This document shows positions 1 to 8,937 of a stretch of DNA of 64,000 bases, one piece after another. Origin of the DNA: an uncultured Latescibacterota bacterium (GTDB lineage Bacteria > Latescibacterota > UBA2968 > UBA8231). The stretch is from assembly GCA_951813615.1 (NCBI GenBank), contig OX638377.1:62001-126000 (forward strand), in the 5' to 3' direction. Each line of letters starts with the position of its first letter. Positions within the stretch are counted from its first letter, which is position 1. The translations under genes and the position numbers were made by a program. The notes under the pieces were generated by a model, which saw only the letters and a list, made by a program, of their open reading frames with translations, made no database searches and was not told the DNA's origin.

Positions 1-1164
1 CCGGCAGCGCCGGTGCGCGACCCGGAAAACTACACCATTGACCTCGCGTCGATGGAAAAGACTCCCACGTACACTGATATCAGCCCGCGTTTGGGGATGT
101 CGTTCCCGGTGTCGGATTTGACGGTTTTTCACGTGCAATACGGTCGCTTCTCGCAAATGCCGGCGATGCGCTCCATGTTTGCCGGCGGTGCGCGCCTTGC
201 TCTAGAGTTGGGCGGCCAAAACTACATCCGCTATCCGACCGCCTACGACATCGAGCCGATGCGGACTACCCAGTACGAAATTGGCTTTGAGCGTCAGTTC
301 TCCGAGTTCGCCTCCTTTGACGTCACGGGATTCTACCGCGATATCAAAGGGCAGATACAGTTGCGCAAGCAGCAGGTCTCGGCCAGCGCGCAAGAAGCTG
401 GCGCGTACGTCTATCTGCAGAACGGCGACTTCGCCACGACCAAGGGCATCGAGTTCCAGTTCAAGCTCAGGCGCGTCAATAACCTACGCACCGAACTGAA
501 CTACACCCTGTCCGATGCACGCGGCACGGGTTCGTATACTGGCTCGGCCATTTCCGGGGTTGAGAACGAGACCGGCCTGCCGACGATCATCTCGCCGCTC
601 GACTTTAATGAGACGCACCGCGGCTCGATCTTCCTAGACTACCGCTACCCCGACAACGAGCCCAACCCAATTCTGCGGGGTCTGGGAGCCAACCTGCTAA
701 TGAGCTTCACGAGCGGGCACAACTTTACCTTGGTCACCGGTTCGATCGGTCAGCGCGGTCCAGAAAACGCCGGCGTACTCGACAGCTTCGACCCGCGCTC
801 GCGCAAGCCACTCGAGTCGATCAACCGCTCGACGACGCCGTGGACCTTCGAGACCAACTTGCGCATCGACAAGGGCTTCTCGCTATTTGGTCTCAATGCC
901 AAGGTCTATAGCCGTATTATCAACCTCTTCAATCGCAAGAACGTGCTCAACGTGTATAACCGCACCGGCTCCGACAGAGACGACGGCTTCTTGACCAATC
1001 CGGAACTGAGCCAACAGATCGTCGAGGCCAGCGGCGGGCAACAGTACGTGCAACTCTACGAGGCGATCAACTTGCTCAATCGTCAGGCCTACTGGTCTAA
1101 CGAGGGCGGCGATATTTACGACGCGCCACGCCAGATTCGCTTCGGTCTGCAGTTCGATTTCTAG
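1..1164 (+). CDS. TonB-dependent receptor, C-terminal part (5' end outside window)
   Basis: This is the C-terminal ~387 residues of an outer-membrane beta-barrel receptor. The reading frame is open at the left edge, so the signal peptide, plug and first strands lie upstream. Visible features are alternating amphipathic strands, barrel phrases such as 'TQYEIGFERQFSE' and 'FDVTGFYRDIKGQI' that are typical of TonB-dependent receptors, and a last strand ending in FDF, the terminal aromatic expected for BAM insertion. The next gene starts 15 bases downstream and encodes a large secreted protein, followed by a PorV-like barrel, so the three look like one export/surface operon. The ligand cannot be told from the barrel alone. 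Confident for family, not for substrate. Confidence 0.85.
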   Translation, partial: PAAPVRDPENYTIDLASMEKTPTYTDISPRLGMSFPVSDLTVFHVQYGRFSQMPAMRSMFAGGARLALELGGQNYIRYPTAYDIEPMRTTQYEIGFERQFSEFASFDVTGFYRDIKGQIQLRKQQVSASAQEAGAYVYLQNGDFATTKGIEFQFKLRRVNNLRTELNYTLSDARGTGSYTGSAISGVENETGLPTIISPLDFNETHRGSIFLDYRYPDNEPNPILRGLGANLLMSFTSGHNFTLVTGSIGQRGPENAGVLDSFDPRSRKPLESINRSTTPWTFETNLRIDKGFSLFGLNAKVYSRIINLFNRKNVLNVYNRTGSDRDDGFLTNPELSQQIVEASGGQQYVQLYEAINLLNRQAYWSNEGGDIYDAPRQIRFGLQFDF

Positions 1165-1179
1165 GAAAGAGAGGAAGCT

Positions 1180-4100
1180 ATGAGAAAGTTTGTTTACCTA
1201 TTTGCGGCGGCGACGCTCTTGCTCCTAGTCGGCACTGTCCAGGCCCGCGAGGGGCGGGGCGCACCGGCCGCCAAACTGGCCCAAGATGAGATCGTGGTGT
1301 CCACCGAACGGACCCAGCTCAACATCAACAATATGGCCATGTGGATCCAAAGCGACGGCTGGTCGGCCCGCAATCCGCTCAACGGCAATTCGGGCGTGAC
1401 CTACCCGCGCTCGACCGACCAAGTCATCTTCCAGGACGGCATAATATGGGGTGGGCGGGTCCAGGATGGTAATGACCAAGAACTGCGCGTCGGCGGTCAG
1501 ACGTACGAGATTGGTACGGTGCCAGGTGTTATCGAGTCCAAGGGCGTGGCCCAAGACCGCGAAACGGCTCGGCTCTACCGGATCCGCCGCGATTGGGCGA
1601 CCGCCGATTTGCGGCTAGACGCCTCCGAGGTCCTCAACATCGGTTTGAGCCAGGTCACCGACGCCCACGAGGAGGCGGTGCGCGCCCAATACGAGCGCGA
1701 TTGGATGGAGTGGCCAGCCGAGTTGGGGGCACCCTATTACGACAACGACGGAGATGGGCAGTACGACCCTGCGGTTGACGAGCCGGGTTTGGCCAGCGCG
1801 GATCAGGTGATCTGGTTTGCCATTAACGATCTGGACCAGGGTGCTACCACCAATCTCTACGGCTCCTTGCCCATCGGCTTGGAGACCCAGGTCACGCTCT
1901 GGGGCTATGCGCGCAGCGACGCCTTGGGCGACGTGATCTTCAAGAAGTACAAGATCATCTACAAGGGTACCGCAGAGGCCACGGACGATGCCGTGATCGA
2001 GGACATGTATTTCGCCCAGTGGTCCGATCCAGATCTGGGCGATTTCGGCGACGACTTTGCCGGTGCTGACGTCGGCCTGAGCTTGGGTTATGTGTACAAC
2101 TCGATCGACGACGACTCGCATTACGTCACCTTCGGCTTGGCCCCACCGGCTGCCGGCTACGACTTTTTACAAGGCCCGATCGTACCGGTTTATCAGCTAG
2201 ACGACGACGGCAATATTGCCGTCGATGATGACGGCAACCAACTGCTCGACGAGAATTCGGTGGCCATCTTCAACGAGGGGCTGCGTTCCGGCTACAAGAA
2301 CTTGCCGATGACAGCCTTCGTGTACTTTGCCGCCGGTAGCGCGATATCCGATCCAGAACTGGGCGAATACATAGGCACTCAGCAGTGGTACAATCTGCTG
2401 CGCGGCTTCCAGCCGCAGGACGATGTTGAAAATCCCGTGCCCTACACCAATCCGCTGACCAATACCGACACCAAATTCACGCTCGACGGCGATCCGACCA
2501 GAGCCACCGGCTGGAACGACGGCGTGCCGCTGCCGGCCGGCGACCGGCGCATAGTGCTGGCGACCGGGCCTTTTGAGATGGCATTGGGCGACACCCAAGA
2601 AGTGGTAGTCGCGCTGCTGGGTGGCATTTCTACTGACCGCCTGCGCAGCGTCTCCAAGCTAAAATTCACCGACCAGTTCGTACAGGACGCCTACAACAGC
2701 TTCTTTCAGGTGCCCAAGCCGCCGGCCCAGCCCAATGTCCGCCTAGTCGAGCTGGACCAGACCATCGTACTCAATTGGGGTTGGGATCCAGAGTCGGTGA
2801 CCAAGACCGAAAGCGGGGGTTCGCCTGGCTTTGATTTTGAGGGTTACAATGTTTACCAATTGCCTTCGGCCGAGGCGACGCTGGACCAAGCTACCAAGAT
2901 CGCCACTTTTGATCTAGTCAACGGCGTGACGACCATATTGGGTATCGCTCTCGACGAGCAGTCGGGCGTGGTTCTGGACGTGCCTTTGCAGATCGGCAAC
3001 GACGGCGGTCTCCAGCGATATATCACCATGACCAGCGACGCGATACGCGGCGGTCCGCTGGTCAATGGCCAGCAGTACTACTTCGCGGTGACTGCCTACA
3101 GCCGCGCCACTTCGGAAGAGGCGGCGACGACCACCACCTTAGAGAGCAGCCCGCAGAACATCATCTGCGTTCCACAAGTCGCGCCTCTGGGCATCGCACG
3201 CACTCATGAGGAACCCGGTGAGTTGCTGCCCGTCGAACACACCAAGGGCATCGGCGACGCCAGTGTATGGGCAATGGTGATCGACCCCACGGCCCTGCAG
3301 CAGGCGGCCTACAAGGTCACCTTCAACGACGACGCGACTTGGAGCCTGTCGCGCGGCGGAGAGATCCTAGTTGACCGGGAGAGCAATATTTCCCTCGACG
3401 AGAGCTATCCCATCGTCGACGGCCTCCAGGTCAAGGTAGGTAATCTGGTCTTCACCAATCCGACGACCTACAAAAGTGCCGTAGTGACTAACGACGCCAA
3501 CCCAGACGATGGCGACCTTCACCTCTGGGGTGACGGTACGCTCTTCGGTTATAACGACGGCTATGGATCAACCTTCTGGGAAGGTGGCGGTGCCGGTGAC
3601 AATCGGCTGGTGCGCGATATCGAGTTCCGCTTCACCGGCGTGTGGAACGCTGATGGCACCGCAATTGTCGAGGGCGGCTCAATGGCAACCCTCGGTGGCG
3701 TCAGCGGTGGCAGCGGCGAGCGCGATATTGCGGCGCATCCCTTCAAGCCCGCCGAGGTGTCGGATTCGACCGGTGCCTTTCTCCAACGCGTGCCCTTTGA
3801 GATCTGGGACGTGGAAGATCCGGACAATCCGCGCCAGTTAAACGCCGTGTTTTATGACCGCGGTGCCGACGGGTCGAGAGACGATGGTAGCGTTGTCTAT
3901 CACCAGACCTACAACATGCCGGGTCGCGATTATATCACCATCGTCCACACTGACTACGATCCGACCAAGATCCACGAACTGACGGACGATAACACCACGT
4001 GGGTTTACTTCTTTTATCAAGGAGGTGCTTCGGTCTGGTCGACGGGTGACGTAATGAAGATCACCATCGGCAATACCGTGGTGGCTGGTGAGGACGAATT

Positions 4101-4470
4101 TGAGTTCAGCGTGACGGCCGAGACCTACTCCGAAGCATTGGCCAAGGAAAACGTCGATAAGATCAATGTCTTCCCCAATCCCTACCTCGGCGTCAATACG
4201 GCGGAGACCAGCCGTTACAGCCACTTCGTAACCTTCAGCCACCTGCCGCCCAAGGCGAATATCCGCATCTTCGATATGAGCGGTACGCTGGTGCGCACGA
4301 TTGAGAAGGACGACCCGTCGCAGTTCACGCGCTGGGATCTGCAAAACCAAAACCAGTTGCCGGTGGCCAGCGGCATGTATATCGCCCATATCGAACTGCC
4401 GGGGCTCGGCGAGAGTCGGATCCTCAAGCTGGCCGTCATCCAAGAGCAGCAATTCTTGGAGAGCTTCTAA
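1180..4470 (+). CDS. Large secreted protein with FN3-like region and type IX-like C-terminal sorting domain
   Basis: A 1096-residue exported protein of unknown function. The start has a good ribosome site (GAGGAAG) and is followed by a signal peptide of about 22 residues ending near VQA. A Ca-binding-like acidic loop (DNDGDGQYDP) lies near residue 190. A fibronectin-III-like stretch (PNVRLVELDQTIVLNWGW ... YYFAVTAYSR) covers about 510-660. The last ~95 residues begin with 'INVFPNPYLG' and run through 'IRIFDMSGTLVRTI' to a basic end, which is the FlgD-Ig-like/type IX secretion sorting fold. It sits between a TonB-dependent receptor and a PorV-like barrel, so it is probably a surface or secreted partner of the receptor. 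No enzymatic motif was recognised. No type IX machinery gene other than the PorV-like neighbour is in the window. Confidence 0.8.
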   Translation: MRKFVYLFAAATLLLLVGTVQAREGRGAPAAKLAQDEIVVSTERTQLNINNMAMWIQSDGWSARNPLNGNSGVTYPRSTDQVIFQDGIIWGGRVQDGNDQELRVGGQTYEIGTVPGVIESKGVAQDRETARLYRIRRDWATADLRLDASEVLNIGLSQVTDAHEEAVRAQYERDWMEWPAELGAPYYDNDGDGQYDPAVDEPGLASADQVIWFAINDLDQGATTNLYGSLPIGLETQVTLWGYARSDALGDVIFKKYKIIYKGTAEATDDAVIEDMYFAQWSDPDLGDFGDDFAGADVGLSLGYVYNSIDDDSHYVTFGLAPPAAGYDFLQGPIVPVYQLDDDGNIAVDDDGNQLLDENSVAIFNEGLRSGYKNLPMTAFVYFAAGSAISDPELGEYIGTQQWYNLLRGFQPQDDVENPVPYTNPLTNTDTKFTLDGDPTRATGWNDGVPLPAGDRRIVLATGPFEMALGDTQEVVVALLGGISTDRLRSVSKLKFTDQFVQDAYNSFFQVPKPPAQPNVRLVELDQTIVLNWGWDPESVTKTESGGSPGFDFEGYNVYQLPSAEATLDQATKIATFDLVNGVTTILGIALDEQSGVVLDVPLQIGNDGGLQRYITMTSDAIRGGPLVNGQQYYFAVTAYSRATSEEAATTTTLESSPQNIICVPQVAPLGIARTHEEPGELLPVEHTKGIGDASVWAMVIDPTALQQAAYKVTFNDDATWSLSRGGEILVDRESNISLDESYPIVDGLQVKVGNLVFTNPTTYKSAVVTNDANPDDGDLHLWGDGTLFGYNDGYGSTFWEGGGAGDNRLVRDIEFRFTGVWNADGTAIVEGGSMATLGGVSGGSGERDIAAHPFKPAEVSDSTGAFLQRVPFEIWDVEDPDNPRQLNAVFYDRGADGSRDDGSVVYHQTYNMPGRDYITIVHTDYDPTKIHELTDDNTTWVYFFYQGGASVWSTGDVMKITIGNTVVAGEDEFEFSVTAETYSEALAKENVDKINVFPNPYLGVNTAETSRYSHFVTFSHLPPKANIRIFDMSGTLVRTIEKDDPSQFTRWDLQNQNQLPVASGMYIAHIELPGLGESRILKLAVIQEQQFLESF

Positions 4471-4510
4471 GATGCACAGGATCTCAAAGGGAGAAACAGG
4501 AGACTATTCC

Positions 4511-5533
4511 ATGCTTCGACATAGCTTTCGCATCTCGACGATCCTGCTGGCGCTGGTTTTCGCTTCGGCTTCGGCCTTTGCCGATGGCCAGGACCGCGCT
4601 GGTACGGCCGCCGCTCCGGAACTGCTGATTCCGGTCGGCGCACGCGACATGGCCTTGGGCGGTGCCTCGATTGCCACCACTTCTGGTCTGGAGGCCCTGC
4701 ACTGGAACCCGGCGGGTCTGCCCAAGTCCGAATCCAACGCGGGCATCCTGTTTTCGACGATGTCCTATCTGGCGGATACCCGCATCAACTATCTGGCCAC
4801 CGGTGCCAACTTCAAGAGCTTCGGCTCGCTGGCCCTCAACATCAAGGCGCTGGATTTTGGCCAAATCCCGGTGACGACCGAGGTCAATCCAGACGGCACC
4901 GGTGCGACCTTTTCGCCTACTTTTTTCACCTTGGGCCTGACCTTCGCCCGGGAACTAACCGATCGCATCGCCGTCGGGTTTACCAGCCATTATATCGTCA
5001 ACCGCATCCAGCGCGTCGAGGCCACCGCGGCCTCGTTTAGCGCTGGTCTGCAATACGCTAATCTGGGCGGGGTTGCCGGTCTAGACTTGGGCGTGGCGCT
5101 CAAGCACATCGGCACGCGGATGCAGTTTGGCGGTTCCGGTCTGTTGCGTCGTGGCCAGATTAACGAAGCGCGCCGCGGACCCTCTGACTACAATATAGAG
5201 GCTAGCTCTGCCGACCTGCCCTCGACGTTTGAGTTCGGTCTGAGCTATCGCTATATGGACGCGCTCAATCTGTCCTCGGTCTTCCGGCACAACAACTTCG
5301 CCTACGACCAGTATCGATTGGGTGCCGAGTACATGTTGGCCGATTTCTTCGCCCTGCGCGCTGGCTTCGACTACGCGCCCAACTCGGCTGACGACTACAT
5401 CTACGGCACCAGCTTCGGCTTTGGTCTGAATCTGGATGCCGGGACGATCAAAGATTTGCGCGTTGATTACGCCTATACTACGGTCGAGTATTTCGACGCG
5501 CTCAATACCTTTACCTTTCAGTTCGGGTTCTAA
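4511..5533 (+). CDS. PorV/PorQ-family outer-membrane protein
   Basis: A 340-residue beta-barrel. The start at 4511 is preferred over the in-frame ATG at 4472 because it follows a GAAACAGGAG ribosome site and directly gives a signal peptide (MLRHSFRISTILLALVFAS...). The mature N-terminus carries the PorV/PorQ signature: 'LLIPVGARDMALGGASIA' then 'GLEALHWNPAGL'. In Bacteroidetes PorV is the shuttle protein that carries sorting-domain cargo to the type IX attachment complex. Here it follows a cargo-like protein with a sorting domain, which supports that role, although many FCB genomes have several paralogues. A strong intrinsic terminator follows. The family is secure; the exact role in secretion is inferred. 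Confidence 0.82.
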   Translation: MLRHSFRISTILLALVFASASAFADGQDRAGTAAAPELLIPVGARDMALGGASIATTSGLEALHWNPAGLPKSESNAGILFSTMSYLADTRINYLATGANFKSFGSLALNIKALDFGQIPVTTEVNPDGTGATFSPTFFTLGLTFARELTDRIAVGFTSHYIVNRIQRVEATAASFSAGLQYANLGGVAGLDLGVALKHIGTRMQFGGSGLLRRGQINEARRGPSDYNIEASSADLPSTFEFGLSYRYMDALNLSSVFRHNNFAYDQYRLGAEYMLADFFALRAGFDYAPNSADDYIYGTSFGFGLNLDAGTIKDLRVDYAYTTVEYFDALNTFTFQFGF

Positions 5534-5543
5534 ATTCGACCGT

Positions 5544-5578
5544 TGCGCGGCGCACAAGACGTGCGCCGCGCAGTTTTT
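5544..5578 (+). terminator. Intrinsic terminator after the receptor/secreted protein/PorV-like cassette
   Basis: A perfect 12-bp GC-rich stem (TGCGCGGCGCAC paired with GTGCGCCGCGCA) with a 5-base loop AAGAC is followed one base later by TTTTT. It lies just after the PorV-like stop codon and before the ribosome site of the TPR lipoprotein, so it should end the first operon. Confidence 0.88.
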
Positions 5579-5595
5579 CTCGCAGGAGATTGTCG

Positions 5596-6600
5596 ATGAA
5601 GCGCGTGTGCTGGCTGGCGGTGTTCGTCGCCGTCGCCGGATTGGGGTGTCAGAGTTCGGCCCTGACAGCGGCCAAGCTCTATATCCAGCAGGAGCAGCCG
5701 CAAGAGGCCAAAAAACAACTCGCCCTAGTCTTGCAGACCGAGCCAGAAAATAGCGAGGCTCACCTACTCATGGGCAAGCTCTTAGGCGAAGAGGGCCGCT
5801 ATGGTGAAATGGCCGAGCACCTAGCGCACGCCGAGCGCGACCCCAAATTTCAAAGCGAGGCTGAACAAACGCGCCGCCACTTTTGGGCACGCGAGTACAA
5901 TGCTGGCGTCGTCCACGCCCAAGGCGAGGCCCCCAATTACGTCATGGCGCGGCACTCGTTTTACAACGCTACCCTCATCGACGAAAGCGCGCTCGACGCT
6001 TGGCGCAACCTCGCGTACATCTATTACCAGATCGACAGCACGGAGGTGGCCATTGCCACCTACCAGAAGATCGCGTCCGCGGATCCAGAAGATGAGAGTG
6101 CCTTTTTCAGCCTAGGGTCGCTCTACTTGGAAAATAACCAACTCGATGAGGCTATCCGCGCCTTGTCGCAGGTGGTCAAGATCAATCCCGAAAACCTCAA
6201 TGGCCTGACCAATCTCGCCATCGCCCAAGCCCAAGCCGAGGACTACGAGGGTGCCGAGGCCAATTATCGCAAGGTCATTGAGCTAAACCCCGATGATTTC
6301 AAGCCCCACTTCAACTTGGGCAACCTCTACTGGCAGCAAGAAAAATACACTGCGGCGAAGCGGGCCTATGAGCAGGTCCTACAGCTCGAACCCGACGACG
6401 GGGACGCGCGCTATAACCTCGCCATGGTCCACTTGGCCACAGAGGACATGGATGGTGCATTGCCGCTCTTGGAGCAACTCGCCGAACAAATGCCGGACAA
6501 TGCGTTGGTGTGGATGCATTTGGGGACGGTTTACGCCCATAAAGAATTGATTGAGGAAAGCGAGGCGGCGTTTGCGCGGGCCGAGGAACTAGAGGAGTAA
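5596..6600 (+). CDS. TPR-repeat lipoprotein
   Basis: A 334-residue lipoprotein with tandem tetratricopeptide repeats. ATG at 5596 is chosen over the in-frame TTG at 5590 because the GGAG at 5585-5588 is correctly spaced only for the ATG. The signal peptide ends in a lipobox (VAGLGC), so the mature protein should be lipid-anchored, and no inner-membrane retention signal was obvious. Repeats run from about residue 30 to the end, for example 'AHLLMGKLLGEEGRYGEMAE', 'SAFFSLGSLYLENNQLDEAI' and 'PHFNLGNLYWQQEKYTAA'. The function is probably scaffolding in the envelope; no enzyme domain is seen. It lies 18 bases before the YejB-like permease and may be co-transcribed with it. Confidence 0.85.
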   Translation: MKRVCWLAVFVAVAGLGCQSSALTAAKLYIQQEQPQEAKKQLALVLQTEPENSEAHLLMGKLLGEEGRYGEMAEHLAHAERDPKFQSEAEQTRRHFWAREYNAGVVHAQGEAPNYVMARHSFYNATLIDESALDAWRNLAYIYYQIDSTEVAIATYQKIASADPEDESAFFSLGSLYLENNQLDEAIRALSQVVKINPENLNGLTNLAIAQAQAEDYEGAEANYRKVIELNPDDFKPHFNLGNLYWQQEKYTAAKRAYEQVLQLEPDDGDARYNLAMVHLATEDMDGALPLLEQLAEQMPDNALVWMHLGTVYAHKELIEESEAAFARAEELEE

Positions 6601-6618
6601 AGCGCCCGCGCTCCCACC

Positions 6619-7914
6619 ATGCTGCAGTACACCATCCAGCGCATTCTGCTGGCCATCCCAACCCTTCTCGGCATCACCCTACTGACCTTCCTGATCATGC
6701 GCTTGGCGCCCGGCGATCCGGTCGATCTGTTCTTGGGCGGGGCCGCAGGCGGCGAGGGGCTCTCCACCGACCATCAGGCGGACATGGAGAAGACGCGCCG
6801 GGATTTGCGCCGCCAACTCGGGCTGGACCAACCGCTACACCTCCAGTATTTGCACTGGCTTTCCAACTTGGTCTTGCGCGTGGAGGACCTAGGCGCATTC
6901 GACCGTGGGGCTTTGTTGGCCGACTCCGTCTTAGAAGAACTATCAGACGTGGCGCGAGCCGAATTAGCCGCGCTTGAGGGCGAGGAACGCAAGGCGCGTT
7001 TCTTGGCGCATTTTCGCCGCCTACGTCCCGAGCGCGTCGATGAGCTGGTCGAGTCGCCTTTCTGGCAGAGCCGCCTTTTCTCGCCAAGCCAAAACTACGC
7101 GTATGCCGGGTCTGGCTTGGAACTGACGCAGGCGAATGGCTGGCGTTTGGTGACGCTTAATTTGGGTCGCTCCTTCAAGGACCAACAACCGGTCATTGAC
7201 CACATCCTCGACCGGCTGCCCGTCACGCTGGAAATCAACCTCATCAGCCTAGTCTTTGCCTATTTAGTCGGCGTGCCGCTAGGCATCGTGATCGCGGTCA
7301 AGCAAAATACTATTATAGATCGCTTGGTTACCACCGGGACCTTCATGCTGTGGTCAATGCCTTCGTTTTGGGTCGGCATGCTGTTGATCTTGTTTTTCTG
7401 CAACAAGGAATTTTTCTATTGGTTTCCGGCCTCTGGGATTCAATCCTTGGAAGCTGGGGAAGACTGGGGATTCTGGCGGCTACTGACCGACCACGCCCAC
7501 CACATGATCTTGCCGGTATTGGCTTCGACCTACGCCAGCTTCGCTGGTATCTCGCGCTATATGCGCACCAGCATGCTGGAGAATTTGCGGCTGGACTACG
7601 TGCGCACCGCGCAAGCCAAGGGGTTGCGCTACCGAGTGGTAGTGCTGCGCCACGTACTGCGCAACTCTTTGATTCCCATTGTGACGCTGCTGGCTGGACT
7701 TTTGCCGGGGATGATCGCGGGTTCGGTGTTTGTCGAGACCATCTTCACCATTCCGGGCATGGGCTTTTTGGCGTTCCAATCGGTCATCGTGCGCGATTAC
7801 CCCGTGGCCATGGCGCTCTTCACCATTGGCGCGGCCTTGTCGCTGGCGGGGATCTTGGTGGCGGATATTCTGCTCAAGGTCGTGGACCCGCGCATCGACT
7901 TTGCGAGCGTGTAA
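6619..7914 (+). CDS. ABC transporter permease, YejB/DppB type, with long periplasmic insertion
   Basis: A 431-residue inner-membrane permease of the oligopeptide/dipeptide (BPD_transp_1) family. The N-terminal helix (IPTLLGITLLTFLIMRLAPGDP) is the DppB/YejB hallmark. The transport core starts near residue 200 with 'LPVTLEINLISLVFAYLVGVP', and the ATPase-contact EAA loop reads 'YVRTAQAKGLRYRVV'. Between helix 1 and the core is a ~120-residue soluble insertion (about 60-185), making the protein longer than DppB (about 340) and longer than YejB (about 364). The partner permease starts at the very next base. No binding protein or ATPase gene is in the window, so the substrate is unknown; peptides are likely from the family. 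Confidence 0.85.
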   Translation: MLQYTIQRILLAIPTLLGITLLTFLIMRLAPGDPVDLFLGGAAGGEGLSTDHQADMEKTRRDLRRQLGLDQPLHLQYLHWLSNLVLRVEDLGAFDRGALLADSVLEELSDVARAELAALEGEERKARFLAHFRRLRPERVDELVESPFWQSRLFSPSQNYAYAGSGLELTQANGWRLVTLNLGRSFKDQQPVIDHILDRLPVTLEINLISLVFAYLVGVPLGIVIAVKQNTIIDRLVTTGTFMLWSMPSFWVGMLLILFFCNKEFFYWFPASGIQSLEAGEDWGFWRLLTDHAHHMILPVLASTYASFAGISRYMRTSMLENLRLDYVRTAQAKGLRYRVVVLRHVLRNSLIPIVTLLAGLLPGMIAGSVFVETIFTIPGMGFLAFQSVIVRDYPVAMALFTIGAALSLAGILVADILLKVVDPRIDFASV

Positions 7915-8937
7915 ATGAGCGCAGAGACCGTTGTACAAGGGCAGTCCTACGGGCGGGTCGTCTGGAAGCAGTTCAAGAAAAACAAACCCGCTCTGCTCAG
8001 TCTCTTGGGCGTCGTCGTGCTGGGAATTTTGGCCTTGAGCGCCGACTTACTGGCCGGCGACAAGCCGTACTACATGAAGTACAAGGGCGAGACCTACTTT
8101 CCGGCCTTCCGCCAATACGCAGTCTATCTGGGAGTAGCGGACTGGCCAGCGGAATTGAAGCGCCGCCGCAACTTCAAAAAGCTCAAGCTAGAGGAGGCCA
8201 TCTTCCCGCCGGTGCCTTACGCCCCGGGCGAAATCCGCTTGCGGGAAAAGTACCAGCCTCCCGGAACCGAGCACTGGCTGGGCACGGACCGCTTGGGCCG
8301 CGACGTACTCTCGGGGCTGATTCACGGCACGCGCTACGCCTTGACCATCGGCTTGGTGGCCGTGGGCATATCGCTGGCCATTGGTTTGGTCTTGGGAGCG
8401 TTGGCCGGCTACTTCGGAGGCTGGATTGACCTAGCACTCTCGCGCCTTTTTGAGCTGTGGGCCGCGATCCCCAGCTTCTTTCTAATCTTGACGACCGCGG
8501 CGTTTTTCCCGCCGAGTCTGTTTTTCGTCATGATCATTATTGGCCTTACGAGTTGGGTCGGTATCGCCCGCTTGACGCGCTCGCAGTTTTTGCAGGTGCG
8601 CAGCTACGATTACGTGGCTGCCGCGCGCAGCCTCGGGTACTCAAACGGACGGATCATGTTCCGCCACATCCTGCCCAACGCCATCGGCCCTATCCTGATC
8701 CCGGCGGCTTTTGGAGTCGCGGGTGCCATCCTCGCCGAGTCGGGATTGAGCTTTTTAGGGGTAGGGATTCCAGCAGAAGTGATTACTTGGGGTGCCCTAC
8801 TAGCTGGGGCGCGCAGCAACGCGGCGGCTTGGTGGCTGGTGGTCGTGCCGGGCTTGGCCATTTTTGCGACCGTGACCCTGTACAACCTGCTGGGCGACGG
8901 GCTGCGCGATGCGCTGGACCCGAAGCTGCGCGGGTAG
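7915..8937 (+). CDS. ABC transporter permease, YejE/DppC type
   Basis: A 340-residue permease whose ATG directly abuts the stop codon of the preceding gene, indicating translational coupling. It has the DppC/YejE architecture: N-terminal helix (LLSLLGVVVLGILAL), a periplasmic segment 'KPYYMKYKGETYFPAF' that resembles the segment typical of YejE rather than DppC, then 'EHWLGTDRLGRDVLSGLIHG' and the EAA loop 'YDYVAAARSLGYSNGRIM'. It probably forms the heterodimeric channel of a peptide importer with its neighbour. Its last 138 bases overlap the convergent lysA reading frame. Family secure; the Yej-like rather than Dpp-like assignment is moderate. Confidence 0.85.
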   Translation: MSAETVVQGQSYGRVVWKQFKKNKPALLSLLGVVVLGILALSADLLAGDKPYYMKYKGETYFPAFRQYAVYLGVADWPAELKRRRNFKKLKLEEAIFPPVPYAPGEIRLREKYQPPGTEHWLGTDRLGRDVLSGLIHGTRYALTIGLVAVGISLAIGLVLGALAGYFGGWIDLALSRLFELWAAIPSFFLILTTAAFFPPSLFFVMIIIGLTSWVGIARLTRSQFLQVRSYDYVAAARSLGYSNGRIMFRHILPNAIGPILIPAAFGVAGAILAESGLSFLGVGIPAEVITWGALLAGARSNAAAWWLVVVPGLAIFATVTLYNLLGDGLRDALDPKLRG

